Assembly (NCBI GenBank): GCA_963821925.1
Contig: CAWGFO010000002.1
Span: forward strand, 434,001-498,000
Direction: 5' to 3'
DNA from: JAOUEA01 sp963821925
GTDB lineage: Bacteria; Actinomycetota; UBA4738; HRBIN12
DNA length: 64,000 bases
Shown piece after piece: positions 1-8,076 of the stretch; the stretch's first letter is position 1, and every line of letters begins with the position of its first letter. The position numbers were made by a program, and so were the translations under genes. The notes beneath the pieces are model-generated. The model had not been told where the DNA came from. It saw only the letters and a program-made list of their open reading frames with translations, and ran no database searches.

Positions 1-111
1 GCTTGGTCGGGCTTCTGACCGGGTTGATACGATGGACGAACCGCGGGAAGACGCCGGAAACCGGCGCGCCCGCAGCGCATCCGAGGCTCCCACTTCCGGA
101 AGGACGCACGC

Positions 112-1515
112 ATGCAACAAGGCCCCAGGGTCGCGGTCATCGGGCTCGACTGCGGCACCCCCAAGCTCCTGTTCGACGACCTCCACGCCGAGGTGCCCAA
201 CCTCGCCAAGCTGATGGGCGAGGGCCTGTACGGCGACCTCGCGTCGATCACGCCCGCCGATCACCGTGCCCGCCTGGGCCTGCGCGATGACCGGTCGCGT
301 GCCCGGCCAGCTCGGGATCTACGGCTTCCGCAACCGCAAGGACACGACCTACGACGGCCTGTCGATCGCGCACTCCGGCTCGATCAAGGCGCCGGCCGTC
401 TGGGACGCGCTCGGCGCCCAAGGCAAGCGATCGGTGCTGATCGGCGTGCCGCCGTCGTTCCCGCCGCCCAAGGAGTTCCCGGGCTGGCGCGTCGGCTGCT
501 TCCTGACGCCACCCTCGGCGACGAGCTGGGCCTATCCCGCAGGCGCTCGAGGTCGAGATCGAGGAGGAGCTCGGCGGCAAGGGCCAGTACATCTTCGACA
601 TCCCGAACTTCCGCGAGGCCGGCTTCGACATCGCGCTCGACCAGGTCTTCAAGATGACCGAGCGGCGTTTCCAGGTCGGCCGGCGGCTGATCCAGAACAA
701 GCCGTGGGACTTCTTCATGCTGTGCGATATCGCGCCCGACCGGTTGCACCACGTGTTCTGGCAGTACTACGACCCGCGGCACCCGCTCTACGAGCCCGGG
801 AACAAGTACGAGCAGGTGTTCCAGGACTACTACCGGTTCCTCGACCAGCAGGTCGGGTCGCTCCTCGAGCTGATCCCCGAGGACGCCGTCACGATGGTGA
901 TGTCCGACCACGGCGCCCGCCCGATGATGGGCGGCCTGTGCTTCAACGACTGGCTGATCCAGGAGGGGTACCTCACCCTGAACGAGCCCGTGAGCGGACC
1001 GACGCCGATCAAGGACGCGAGCATCGACTGGAGCCGCACGGTGGCGTGGGGCGACGGCGGCTACTACGGGCGTCTGTTCCTGAACGTGAAGGGCCGCGAG
1101 CCGCAGGGGATCGTCGAGCCCTCGCAGTACGAGACCGTGCGCGAACGAGCTGATCGCGAAGCTCGAGGCCGCCCCGGGGCCGGACGGCACGCCGCTCGGC
1201 ACGAAGGTGCTCAAACCGCAGGACGTCTACCCCGAGGTGAACGGCGTGGCGCCCGACCTGATCGTGTACTTCGGCGACCTGGAGTGGCGCTCGGTGGGGG
1301 CCGTCGGCAACCCGAGCCTCTACACGTACGAGAACGACACCGGCCCCGACGGGGCCAACCACGACCGCGACGGCATCTTCATCATGAAGGGGCTCGAGGG
1401 TCAGCGCACGGGCCAGGTCGACGGCTTGAACCTCGTCGACGTCGGCCCGTCGATCCTGTCCATCTACGGCATCGAGGCGCCGCAGGGCGCCGTCGGAAGG
1501 AGCTTCCTCTCGTGA
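112..1515 (+). CDS. Alkaline phosphatase superfamily (type I phosphodiesterase) protein, frameshifted
   Basis: Starts at an ATG preceded by GGAAGGA. The protein is spread over three successive +1 frame changes near 252, 537 and 1144. Removing one base at each restores a continuous protein of about 466 residues. The N-terminus has a metal-site Asp in VIGLDCG. Repairing the first shift recreates the ITVPAW motif, whose Thr is the usual nucleophile of type I phosphodiesterase/nucleotide pyrophosphatases. A second metal motif, MSDHG, follows near residue 265. There is no C/S-x-P-x-R sulfatase signature, so it is not a substrate for a sulfatase maturase. The stop overlaps the GTG of cysC, implying co-translation. 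Family members hydrolyse phosphodiesters or phosphonates; the substrate is unknown. The three shifts probably reflect sequence errors. Confidence 0.75.
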
Positions 1516-2144
1516 CCGAAGGCAAGGGCTTCACCGTCTGGTTCACCGGCCTGTCCGGCTCGGGCAAGTCGACGATCGCGGAGATGCTGTACCACGAGTT
1601 CCAGGCGCGCGGGCTGAAGACCGAGATCCTCGACGGCGACGAGGTGCGCAAGAACCTCTCGAAGGGTCTCGGGTTCTCCAAGGAGGACCGCGACACGAAC
1701 ATCCTGCGGATCGGGTTCGTCGCGAACCTGCTGACGCGCAACGGTGTCGCGACGATCTGCTGCCCGATCAGCCCCTACAAGGAGACCCGCGACGCCTGCC
1801 GCGAGCTGATCGGCGAGTTCGTCGAGGTCTACGTGCACGCCACGGTCGACGAGATCGCGGCGCATCGTGACCCGAAAGGGCTCTACAAGAAGGCGCTCGC
1901 CGGTGAGATCACGGGCTTCACGGGTGTGGACCCGGGCGCCCCGTACGAGGTGCCCGAGCACCCCGAGCTCGTGGTCGACACCGAGTCCCAGACGCCCGAG
2001 GAGTCGCTCCAGACCGTGCTGACCCGCTTGCAGGAGCTCGGCCGCATCGACGACGACACCGTCCACGTGACCGGCGACCGGCTCCACTCCGGGCTCACCG
2101 ACCTGCGGGTCGCCGACTCGGGCCACGTGGTCAAGGAGCACTGA
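1512..2144 (+). CDS. cysC: Adenylylsulfate (APS) kinase
   Basis: Phosphorylates adenosine 5'-phosphosulfate with ATP to give PAPS, the activated sulfate used for sulfate reduction or sulfation. The 210-residue protein has a P-loop GLSGSGKST at residues 13-21, the DGDEVR substrate motif, and the FSKEDR and CPISPYKETR segments typical of CysC. The GTG start overlaps the stop of the upstream phosphodiesterase-like gene (GTGA), so the two are probably translationally coupled. A C-terminal extension of roughly 25 residues after the usual kinase end is unassigned. No ATP sulfurylase gene is visible in the window. The family call is firm; whether its PAPS serves assimilation or sulfation is not shown. 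Confidence 0.93.
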   Translation: MTEGKGFTVWFTGLSGSGKSTIAEMLYHEFQARGLKTEILDGDEVRKNLSKGLGFSKEDRDTNILRIGFVANLLTRNGVATICCPISPYKETRDACRELIGEFVEVYVHATVDEIAAHRDPKGLYKKALAGEITGFTGVDPGAPYEVPEHPELVVDTESQTPEESLQTVLTRLQELGRIDDDTVHVTGDRLHSGLTDLRVADSGHVVKEH

Positions 2145-2177
2145 CCGAAGGGGACCGCACAGCGTACGGCGCTCGTC

Positions 2178-2996
2178 TCAGGTCTTGTCCGGGTGCTCAA
2201 CTTCGGTGAAGAGATCGCCCTGGGCCGCCGCCGAGCCGGAACGCCCGCCCCCGGGCCCTCGCAGCACCCACGCCGCTCCGACCGCGAGGAGCGCCCCAAC
2301 GAGGGGGCCGGCGACGTAGACCCAGTAGTCGGTGAAGTCGGAGCCGACGAGATCCGGCCCGAACGTGCGCGCGGGGTTCATCGACGCGCCGGAGATGGGG
2401 CTTCCCCACAGGCCGGCGAGTGCGATGTAGGCGCCCACACCGATCGCTCCGAAGATCCCGATGTTCTGCGCCCCGGACGCGGTGCCCAGGATGACGCTGA
2501 CGAGCCCCAACGTGAGGACGGCCTCCATCAGGAACGCATCGCTGGTCGAGAATCCCGCCGCTGGGTAGTTGGATCCGTACGTCGCGGACACGTTGATCAC
2601 CGCATGCAGGAACAGCGCCGCGAGGACGGCGCCGACCAGCTGCACGATGATGTACCCGGGCACCCGACGCCACGGGAAGTCGCCGCGGAGCGCGAATGCG
2701 AGACTGACGGCGGGATTCAGGTGCGCGCCCGACACCTTCCCCATGAACAGGATGATCGCCATCACCATCAGCCCGGGGGCGACGACCGCGGCCGTGCGGC
2801 TGATCGTGTCTGGGAACGCCTGACCCATCATCCCGCCACCGGCTGCGACGAGGACGAGGAAGAACGTCCCCAGCAGCTCCGAGAAGAGCCGTCGCCACTC
2901 TTGGCTCGGGTCCTTGAAATCCTGCAGTGTGGTGACGATCTCTCGATCGAGATACCTCAGCACCTCGGACTCGCCCGACGGCGTCTCCTGCCCCAT
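2178..2996 (-). CDS. MIP family channel (aquaporin/glycerol facilitator)
   Basis: Integral membrane channel for water or small neutral solutes. The 272-residue protein has six hydrophobic segments and both half-helix signatures, SGAHLNPAVS in the first repeat and SGASMNPART in the second. The start ATG at 2996 is chosen because AGGAGGA lies immediately upstream; the open frame extends further but lacks a comparable ribosome site. About 40 hydrophilic residues precede the first helix, longer than in AqpZ. It converges with cysC and diverges from the small genes at 3229-4179. A 14-bp perfect palindrome sits 32 bp upstream of the start. Water versus glycerol selectivity cannot be decided from motifs alone. 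Confidence 0.9.
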   Translation of the reverse strand: MGQETPSGESEVLRYLDREIVTTLQDFKDPSQEWRRLFSELLGTFFLVLVAAGGGMMGQAFPDTISRTAAVVAPGLMVMAIILFMGKVSGAHLNPAVSLAFALRGDFPWRRVPGYIIVQLVGAVLAALFLHAVINVSATYGSNYPAAGFSTSDAFLMEAVLTLGLVSVILGTASGAQNIGIFGAIGVGAYIALAGLWGSPISGASMNPARTFGPDLVGSDFTDYWVYVAGPLVGALLAVGAAWVLRGPGGGRSGSAAAQGDLFTEVEHPDKT

Positions 2997-3027
2997 GAGT
3001 CCTCCTACGATCTGGGCCGCGCCACCC

Positions 3028-3041
3028 GGACACGTGTCCGC
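3028..3041. promoter_or_regulatory. 14-bp palindrome upstream of the aquaporin gene
   Basis: CGGACACGTGTCCG is a perfect inverted repeat in the divergent intergenic region, 32 bp before the aquaporin start. Its size and position suit a dimeric repressor or activator. The regulator is unknown. Confidence 0.4.
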
Positions 3042-3228
3042 GATGACTTGAAGGGCGAGCGTAACCTGTCGCGCGTGGTCATTCCGACCCGTCGGCGGTC
3101 CGGTCCCCCGGAGGCGGTTTGTGGGCCGCCCCTGAGTCTGCCATCCTGCGAGCGGATTCGGAACATCGTCGGATGCGTCACACTGAAGGGCAGACGCACG
3201 CTCGAACGGGAGAAGAGAAGGGGTACGG

Positions 3229-3336
3229 ATGGCTGACCTGACCGCGATCGGGTACGACGCCACGGCCGAGATCAACAAGGAATGCACGGCGTCTGAGCGC
3301 CGTGGCAATGGGAACCGACACACAGGAAGGATGTGA
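3229..3336 (+). pseudogene. Short reading frame resembling the N-terminus of a DUF1269 protein
   Basis: A 35-codon frame starts at an ATG preceded by GGGAGAAGAGAAGGGG. Its first residues, MADLTAIGYD, resemble the N-terminus of DUF1269 membrane proteins as I recall them. The rest is polar and unlike the family, whose proteins are typically over 150 residues. It lies directly before the SHOCT and DUF6325 genes. It may be the truncated remnant of a DUF1269 gene or a translated leader peptide. The similarity is short, so the call is tentative. Confidence 0.35.
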
Positions 3337-3343
3337 GGCAACG

Positions 3344-3652
3344 ATGAGGAGGAGACGACGCCCGGTGTTGCGCACCGCAGCGATCGCCGGCGGAGGCGCG
3401 GCCCTGTACCACGCCGGCAAGAAGGGTCAGGCGAACGCGGACCATGAGGCCGCACAGGACGCGGCGATCGAGCAGACCGCCTACCAGCAGCCAGCGGCGG
3501 CGCCTCCGCCCCCGGCTCCTGCCGCGTCCGCGGCCGGCGGCATGTCCCCGGCCGCGATCGACGAGCTCAAGCAGATCGCGGAGCTGCACGATCAGGGCAT
3601 CCTCACCGACGAGGAGTTCGCGGCACAGAAGGCCAAGATCCTGGGCGGCTAG
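3344..3652 (+). CDS. Small SHOCT-domain protein
   Basis: A 102-residue protein begins with an Arg-rich N-terminus (MRRRRRP), then a short hydrophobic GGGAALYH stretch, an Ala/Pro-rich linker, and a C-terminal SHOCT motif (residues about 72-102) with the pattern ELKQIAELHDQGILTDEEF ending AKILGG. SHOCT is a short domain found at the C-termini of many bacterial proteins and thought to mediate oligomerisation or membrane-associated assembly. The start at 3344 is preferred over 3302 because it follows a purine-rich segment. It sits just before a DUF6325 gene, probably in one transcript. No enzymatic role is visible. A second SHOCT domain occurs at the end of the PH-like protein at 60963-61628. 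Confidence 0.75.
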   Translation: MRRRRRPVLRTAAIAGGGAALYHAGKKGQANADHEAAQDAAIEQTAYQQPAAAPPPPAPAASAAGGMSPAAIDELKQIAELHDQGILTDEEFAAQKAKILGG

Positions 3653-3678
3653 CCCTCGGAGCGAAGGAGGGATAGTCG

Positions 3679-4179
3679 ATGGAAGAGTTCGGACCGGTGC
3701 AGATCTTGGTGGTCGGCTTCAAGGAGACCAACTTCCAAGGGCAGGTGTTGGATGAGCTCAAGCGCCTCACGGACGAGGGCATCGTCCGTCTGGTGGACCT
3801 GGCCGTCGTGTCGAAGGACGACGCCGGCGAGATCGCGGCCGTGGAGCTTTCCGGCCTGTCCGCGGAAGAGTCGGCTGAGCTCGGCGCCCTCGCTGGCGCG
3901 ATGATCGGGCTCGGTATGGACGGCGAGGAAGGCATGGAGGAAGGCGCGATCGCCGGTGCCGAGGCCGCCGAGGAAGGGTTCATCGGCGAGGAAGCGGTCT
4001 GGTCGATCGCCGACGCGATCCCGGAGGGCACGACGGCGGCGGTGGCCCTGATCGAGCATCGCTGGGCGATCCCGCTCCGCGATGCGATCCGCAGCGCAGG
4101 CGGCGTCCCGCTGGCCGACAGCTGGATCCACCCGGAGGACCTCGTCGCCTTCGGCGCGGCGGCTGCCGAGCACTCCTAG
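3679..4179 (+). CDS. DUF6325 family protein
   Basis: The 166-residue protein starts at an ATG with AAGGAGGG about seven bases upstream. It has the DUF6325 pattern: an N-terminal strand (FGPVQILVVGF), a helix, DEGIVRLVDLAVVSKD, a glycine/acid-rich middle, then a C-terminal domain ending in ALIEHRWA and LRDAIRSAGG. The family is related to DUF1269-type proteins found in actinobacteria, often beside SHOCT or stress proteins. No function is established. The preceding SHOCT gene ends 26 bp away, so the two are probably co-transcribed. A terminator-like hairpin lies downstream at 4188-4225. Confidence 0.75.
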   Translation: MEEFGPVQILVVGFKETNFQGQVLDELKRLTDEGIVRLVDLAVVSKDDAGEIAAVELSGLSAEESAELGALAGAMIGLGMDGEEGMEEGAIAGAEAAEEGFIGEEAVWSIADAIPEGTTAAVALIEHRWAIPLRDAIRSAGGVPLADSWIHPEDLVAFGAAAAEHS

Positions 4180-4187
4180 CAGACTCG

Positions 4188-4225
4188 AGGCGGGGATTCC
4201 CGGGGTCGTCGACCAGGCCCCGCCT
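4188..4225. terminator. Terminator-like hairpin between convergent genes
   Basis: AGGCGGGG (4188-4195) pairs with CCCCGCCT (4218-4225), leaving a 22-nt loop that itself contains GTCGAC. It lies between the convergent DUF6325 and YrhK-like genes and is followed by TTCGTCGT. It could terminate from either side. Confidence 0.5.
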
Positions 4226-4259
4226 TCGTCGTGCCGAGGCGTTCGTCCCGTCGGAGCCG

Positions 4260-5108
4260 TCAGCGGTCGCTCATCTCCGGGATCAGGAGCAGCGCACCGA
4301 AGAAGAACCCCACCGCGCCCAGGAACGTGCCGAGGTTCGCGATCGTCTCGTTGACCTCAGCCCCGGTGGCGGGGGCGATGAAGGCGGCGATCGCCGAGAC
4401 CTGGAAGGCGATCGACCCACCCAGGTTCAACGCCACGATCCTCCACGACGTGTCGCTTGGCCTCCAGCGCCACCATCCGTGACAGACCTCGATCCACGCC
4501 AGCGTGCTCGCGATCATGAAGGCGATCGAGCCGAACATGTCGGGCGCCCAGACGAGCCGCTCCTGCTGCTGTTGGGTGAACGCGGTGTCCAGGGCGCTGA
4601 ACGTGCTGACGTTGAACAGCAGGGTCCCGACCGACTGCACCGAGGCGGCCCACCAGTCGATGCGGCCGGGTTGCCAGGCCAGCAGCCGGAGCCGCCCCTC
4701 GCCTGCGGGTCCGTCGCCGAGCTGGGTGGGCGCGTTGATCGTCTGGACGTACTGCAGGTAGCCGGCCGACGTGAAGAAGAGCGAGCCCACGAAGTAGGTC
4801 ACGCCGACGACGCGGATGTCGACGGCGTTCGCGTACGGCGGGAACGAGCCCAGCGCGAAGAGCGACGAGCCGACCATGAACAGCGCCGCGATCCACCAGC
4901 CGAGCAGCCGTGGCTGCCACCACGGCCGCGCCGCCCGCCGCCGATCCTCCTCGAGACGGCCGACCTTGCGGTGACGGCGGGAGCTCCACGTCCGGATCGA
5001 CCCGTCGGGGAGCCGGAACCGCTCGCGGGTCACGAACGGGCCGACCCTCCGGCGTTCCTCGACCACCCACGCCTCGGGAACGCGGCGGTCGCCGCGCGCC
5101 TCGCCCAC
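4260..5108 (-). CDS. YrhK-domain membrane protein
   Basis: A 282-residue membrane protein with a hydrophilic, Arg-rich N-terminus (about residues 1-65) and six predicted membrane segments, starting with LLGWWIAALFMVGSS and ending with GFFFGALLLIPE. Short segments such as FVGSLFFTSAGYLQ and FMIASTLAWIEV are typical of YrhK-like domains. It starts at GTG 5108, three bases after the glutamate decarboxylase stop as repaired, so it is the last gene of a leftward operon with gadB and the radical-SAM maturase. The family has no defined biochemical role. Linkage to gadB suggests, but does not prove, a part in acid or GABA-related stress. Confidence 0.8.
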   Translation of the reverse strand: MGEARGDRRVPEAWVVEERRRVGPFVTRERFRLPDGSIRTWSSRRHRKVGRLEEDRRRAARPWWQPRLLGWWIAALFMVGSSLFALGSFPPYANAVDIRVVGVTYFVGSLFFTSAGYLQYVQTINAPTQLGDGPAGEGRLRLLAWQPGRIDWWAASVQSVGTLLFNVSTFSALDTAFTQQQQERLVWAPDMFGSIAFMIASTLAWIEVCHGWWRWRPSDTSWRIVALNLGGSIAFQVSAIAAFIAPATGAEVNETIANLGTFLGAVGFFFGALLLIPEMSDR

Positions 5109-5111
5109 GGC

Positions 5112-6501
5112 TCAGGTGTGGCTGAAGCCCTGGGACGCCGCAGGCTGCGCGCGGCGGATCCTTCGTGAGGTGATCGACCGCCTTGGCGAGCGCGTCGACC
5201 AGGGCGTCGGCCAGGTCCAGGCTGAATCCCTCTCGAACGACCACCCGGAGCACCGCGACGTCGGTCGCATCGTCGGGCATCGTGTACGCGGGCACCTGCC
5301 ACCCGTCGATCCGCAGCCGTTCCGACACGTCGAAGACCGTGAACGGCATGTCGGGTTTCATCGCGAACGCGAAGACGGGGATCGCGGTCCCGTCGCTCAC
5401 GAGCTCGAACGGTCCGAGCTCGGCGACCTGCTTCGCGGTGTTCACCGCGAGGTCGCGGAGCGCCTCCATCACGCGGCGGTACCCGTCGCGACCCAGCCGG
5501 AGGAAGTTGTAGTACTGGCCCACGATCTGGTTCCCGGGACGGGAGAAGTTCAGCGTGAAGGTCGGCATGTCGCCGCCCAGGTAGTTCACGTGGAAGATCA
5601 GGTCCTCGGGGAGATCCTCGCGATCGCGCCAGACCACGAAGCCGATGCCCGGGTAGACGAGCCCGTACTTGTGGCCGGACACGTTGATCGACTTCACCAT
5701 CGGCAGCCGGAAGTCCCACGCCAGGTCGGGGTGCAGGAACGGCGCGACGAAGCCCCCGCTCGCGGCGTCGACGTGCACCGGCACGTCGAACCCGGTCTCG
5801 GCGTTGCTCGCTACCACCGCGTCGTGGATCGCCTCGATCGGCTCGAACTCACCGGTGTAGGTGGTGCCCAGGATCGCGACCACGCCGATCGTGCGCTCGT
5901 CGATCCGCTCGACGGCCTCTTCGGGCGTGATCACGTAGCGGCCTTCCTGCACCGGCACGTACCGCGCCTCGACGTCCCAGTACCGGCAGAACTTCTCCCA
6001 GACCACCTGGACGTTCGATCCGAGGATCAGGTTGGGGCGATCGGTCGGCAGGCCCGCCGCCTCGCGGCGCTGCCGCCAGCGCCACTTCATCGCGAGGCCC
6101 GCGAGCATCACGGCCTCGCTCGAGCCGATCGTCGAGGCGCCGACCGCGTCGCCCGCCTCGGGAGCGTGGAACAGGTGCGCCACCATGTTCACGCAGCGCC
6201 GCTCGATCTCGGCGGTCTGCGGGTACTCGTCCTTGTCGATCATGTTCTTGTCGAAGGCCTCGGCCATCAGGCGGTCGGCCTCGGGCTCCATCCACGTCGT
6301 GACGAACGTCGCGAGGTTCAGGCGGGAGCTGCCGTCGAGCAGCAGCTCGTCGTGGATCAGGCGGTACGCGGCCTCGGGCCGTGCGCCGTGTTCGGGCATC
6401 TCGAACTTCGGGATCGGCTCGAGGTCGAGGCGCTGGGTGTACGCCGGCGCGACAGCCGAGCTCGCCTCAGGGTCTTCACGCTTCACACGTCGATGCACCA
6501 T
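5112..6501 (-). CDS. gadB: Glutamate decarboxylase (one C-terminal frameshift)
   Basis: PLP-dependent decarboxylation of L-glutamate to GABA, a proton-consuming reaction used in acid resistance. The start ATG at 6501 follows GGAAGGAGA. The protein has HVDAASGG near residue 243, SGHKYG with the PLP lysine at about 278, and GNQIVGQYYNF, all standard for group II decarboxylases. A single extra base near 5150 shifts the last 15 codons. Repair gives the ending GFSHT, closely matching the FKHT end of enterobacterial GadB and a total of 462 residues. It lies 59 bp after the maturase gene and 3 bp before the YrhK-like gene. No GadC antiporter is in the window. Confidence 0.9.
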
Positions 6502-6560
6502 GATGTCGTCTCCTTCCACCGCCGAACGTATCGCATCGGCCCCGACCGGAGGGCGTTCCC

Positions 6561-7916
6561 TCAGGCACCGTGACAGTGCTTCCACTTCCGGCCGGATCCG
6601 CACGTGCAGGGGTCGTTCCGTCCGCGCCGCGCATCCTCGGCCGCGTACACGCCCACGAGCTCCGCCGGCGCCCGGTCGGCCCGAAGGAGGTCGCACATCG
6701 CGTCCATCGTCGGCCGGATGTGCCCGAAGAACGCCTTGTAGCTCGGGCACAGGTAGTGGAGTCCGGGCTCGCCGTCGGGGGTCGTGGCGAAGCGATCCTT
6801 GGGACACCCCCCGTGGCAGGCGAACCGCACGTCGCACTCCAGGCAGTACTGAGGGAGCGAGTCACGCTTGGCTTGGCCGAACGCCAGCTGCTGCGGGAGC
6901 ACGATCAGGTCGATCATGCGCGACTCGCGGATGTTCCCGAGCTTGTGGTCGGGCTCGACGAAGTGGTCGCACGAGTAGAGGTCGCCGGTGTGCTCGAGCG
7001 CGAGCGCGAGCCCACAGGTCTCCGAATGGACGCACAGCCCCGGAGGTTCGCCGTACCAGTTCGCCAGCGCCACGTCGAACATCTGCACGTAGACCTCGCC
7101 GATGTCGCGGCGCTTCCACTCCTCGAACACGTCGATCAAGAAGCGCCCGTAGCCGTCGGAGGCGATCGAGCGCTCCGTGACCAGATCGCCGTCCTGCGTG
7201 TACAAGGGGCGGTCCCGCACGTGCTCGCCCCAGCCTTCGTTCGCGACGGGAAGCAGCTCGGCCGTCGTTCGCTCCACGATCGGGATGAACTGCATGAAGC
7301 GCGCCCCGCAGTCGTCGCGGAGGAACCGGTACACCTCACGGCCCTGCTCCTGGTTCGCGGCGTGCACGGTCGTGAGTGCGTTCCACTCGACGTCGTGGCG
7401 CCGGAGCGCCGCCAGCCCCTCCATCACGCGGTCGAAGCTGCCCTTGCCACCCTTGTCCACCCGGTATGCGTCGTGGATCTCGCGGGGCCCGTCGATCGAG
7501 AGCCCCACCAGGAACCCGTGCTCGGCGAAGAACGTGCCCCACTCGTCGTCGAGCAAGGTCCCGTTCGTTTGGATCGTGTAGGCGATCCGCTGGTGGGGGA
7601 GCTTCATCGACTCGGCGAGCTCGACCGAGCGCCGGAAGAAGTCGAGTCCCATCATCGTGGGCTCGCCGCCCTGCCAGGCGACGGCCACCTCCGGGGCGTT
7701 CGCGTGCGCTTCGATCAGCTGCCGGAGATAGGTCTCGAGCAGATCGTCGGCCATCCGGAATCGGCTGCCGGGGTAGAGCATCTCCTTCGACAGGAAGAAG
7801 CAGTACGTGCAATCGAGGTTGCAGATCGCACCGGTCGGCTTCGCGAGCAGATGGAACGCCCGGGGCGCTCCCTCAGGGAGCAGCGGTGCTGACGGGCGAT
7901 CGTCGGTGAGGCTCAC
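6561..7916 (-). CDS. Radical SAM maturase, anaerobic sulfatase-maturase type, with C-terminal SEC-C motif
   Basis: A 451-residue radical-SAM/SPASM protein. The iron-sulfur motif CNLDCTYC (C32, C36, C39) lies near the N-terminus; SPASM-type cysteines (CGLALA, CDHF, CLECDVRFACHGGC) follow in the C-terminal half, as in anSME enzymes that convert Cys or Ser to formylglycine. The final 20 residues form a SEC-C zinc motif (NDPCTCGSGRKWKHC). The GTG start at 7916 is supported by TACCCT six bases upstream, a leaderless arrangement. It heads an operon with gadB. No sulfatase with a C/S-x-P-x-R site lies nearby, so the target may be elsewhere or may be a different peptide. Confidence 0.88.
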   Translation of the reverse strand: MSLTDDRPSAPLLPEGAPRAFHLLAKPTGAICNLDCTYCFFLSKEMLYPGSRFRMADDLLETYLRQLIEAHANAPEVAVAWQGGEPTMMGLDFFRRSVELAESMKLPHQRIAYTIQTNGTLLDDEWGTFFAEHGFLVGLSIDGPREIHDAYRVDKGGKGSFDRVMEGLAALRRHDVEWNALTTVHAANQEQGREVYRFLRDDCGARFMQFIPIVERTTAELLPVANEGWGEHVRDRPLYTQDGDLVTERSIASDGYGRFLIDVFEEWKRRDIGEVYVQMFDVALANWYGEPPGLCVHSETCGLALALEHTGDLYSCDHFVEPDHKLGNIRESRMIDLIVLPQQLAFGQAKRDSLPQYCLECDVRFACHGGCPKDRFATTPDGEPGLHYLCPSYKAFFGHIRPTMDAMCDLLRADRAPAELVGVYAAEDARRGRNDPCTCGSGRKWKHCHGA

Positions 7917-7922
7917 GTCCGC

Positions 7923-7928
7923 AGGGTA
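7923..7928 (-). promoter_or_regulatory. Leaderless -10 element of the maturase-gadB operon
   Basis: On the minus strand TACCCT is followed by six bases and then the GTG at 7916. Transcription would begin at or next to the start codon. Confidence 0.55.
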
Positions 7929-8049
7929 GCCCGTGGCTCTCCCGGAGGTGTCATCCGCCAAGGATGATGCGCGACCGGCGGACCGGGACTTGACTGCGAC
8001 GCAACATCGAAGGGCCGGTCGAGATGCCGCCGACCGCGGCGAGCCGGAC

Positions 8050-8055
8050 TACGAT
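8050..8055 (+). promoter_or_regulatory. -10 element upstream of the flippase-like gene
   Basis: TACGAT is followed by a short leader carrying GGGAGGG and then GTG at 8077. This favours 8077 over the earlier in-frame GTG at 7933 as the translation start. Confidence 0.45.
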
Positions 8056-8076
8056 GCTGCGGACGCGGGAGGGTGT

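Noticed and set aside
112..1515. Sulfatase as the target of the radical-SAM maturase
   Set aside because: No C/S-x-P-x-R motif is present. The restored ITVPAW and MSDHG motifs indicate the phosphodiesterase branch.
5116..6573. Long rightward open frame (485 codons) antisense to glutamate decarboxylase
   Set aside because: It is the complement of a well-supported gadB and has the His/Arg/Val-rich composition typical of frames opposite high-G+C genes.
4357..6837. An 826-codon leftward frame containing gadB
   Set aside because: Only its middle is glutamate decarboxylase. The ends read out of frame through the maturase and the YrhK-like gene.
7933..8076. N-terminal extension of the flippase-like protein from GTG 7933
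   Set aside because: The segment is polar and low-complexity, and a TACGAT element plus GGGAGGG favour starting at GTG 8077. It remains an alternative.
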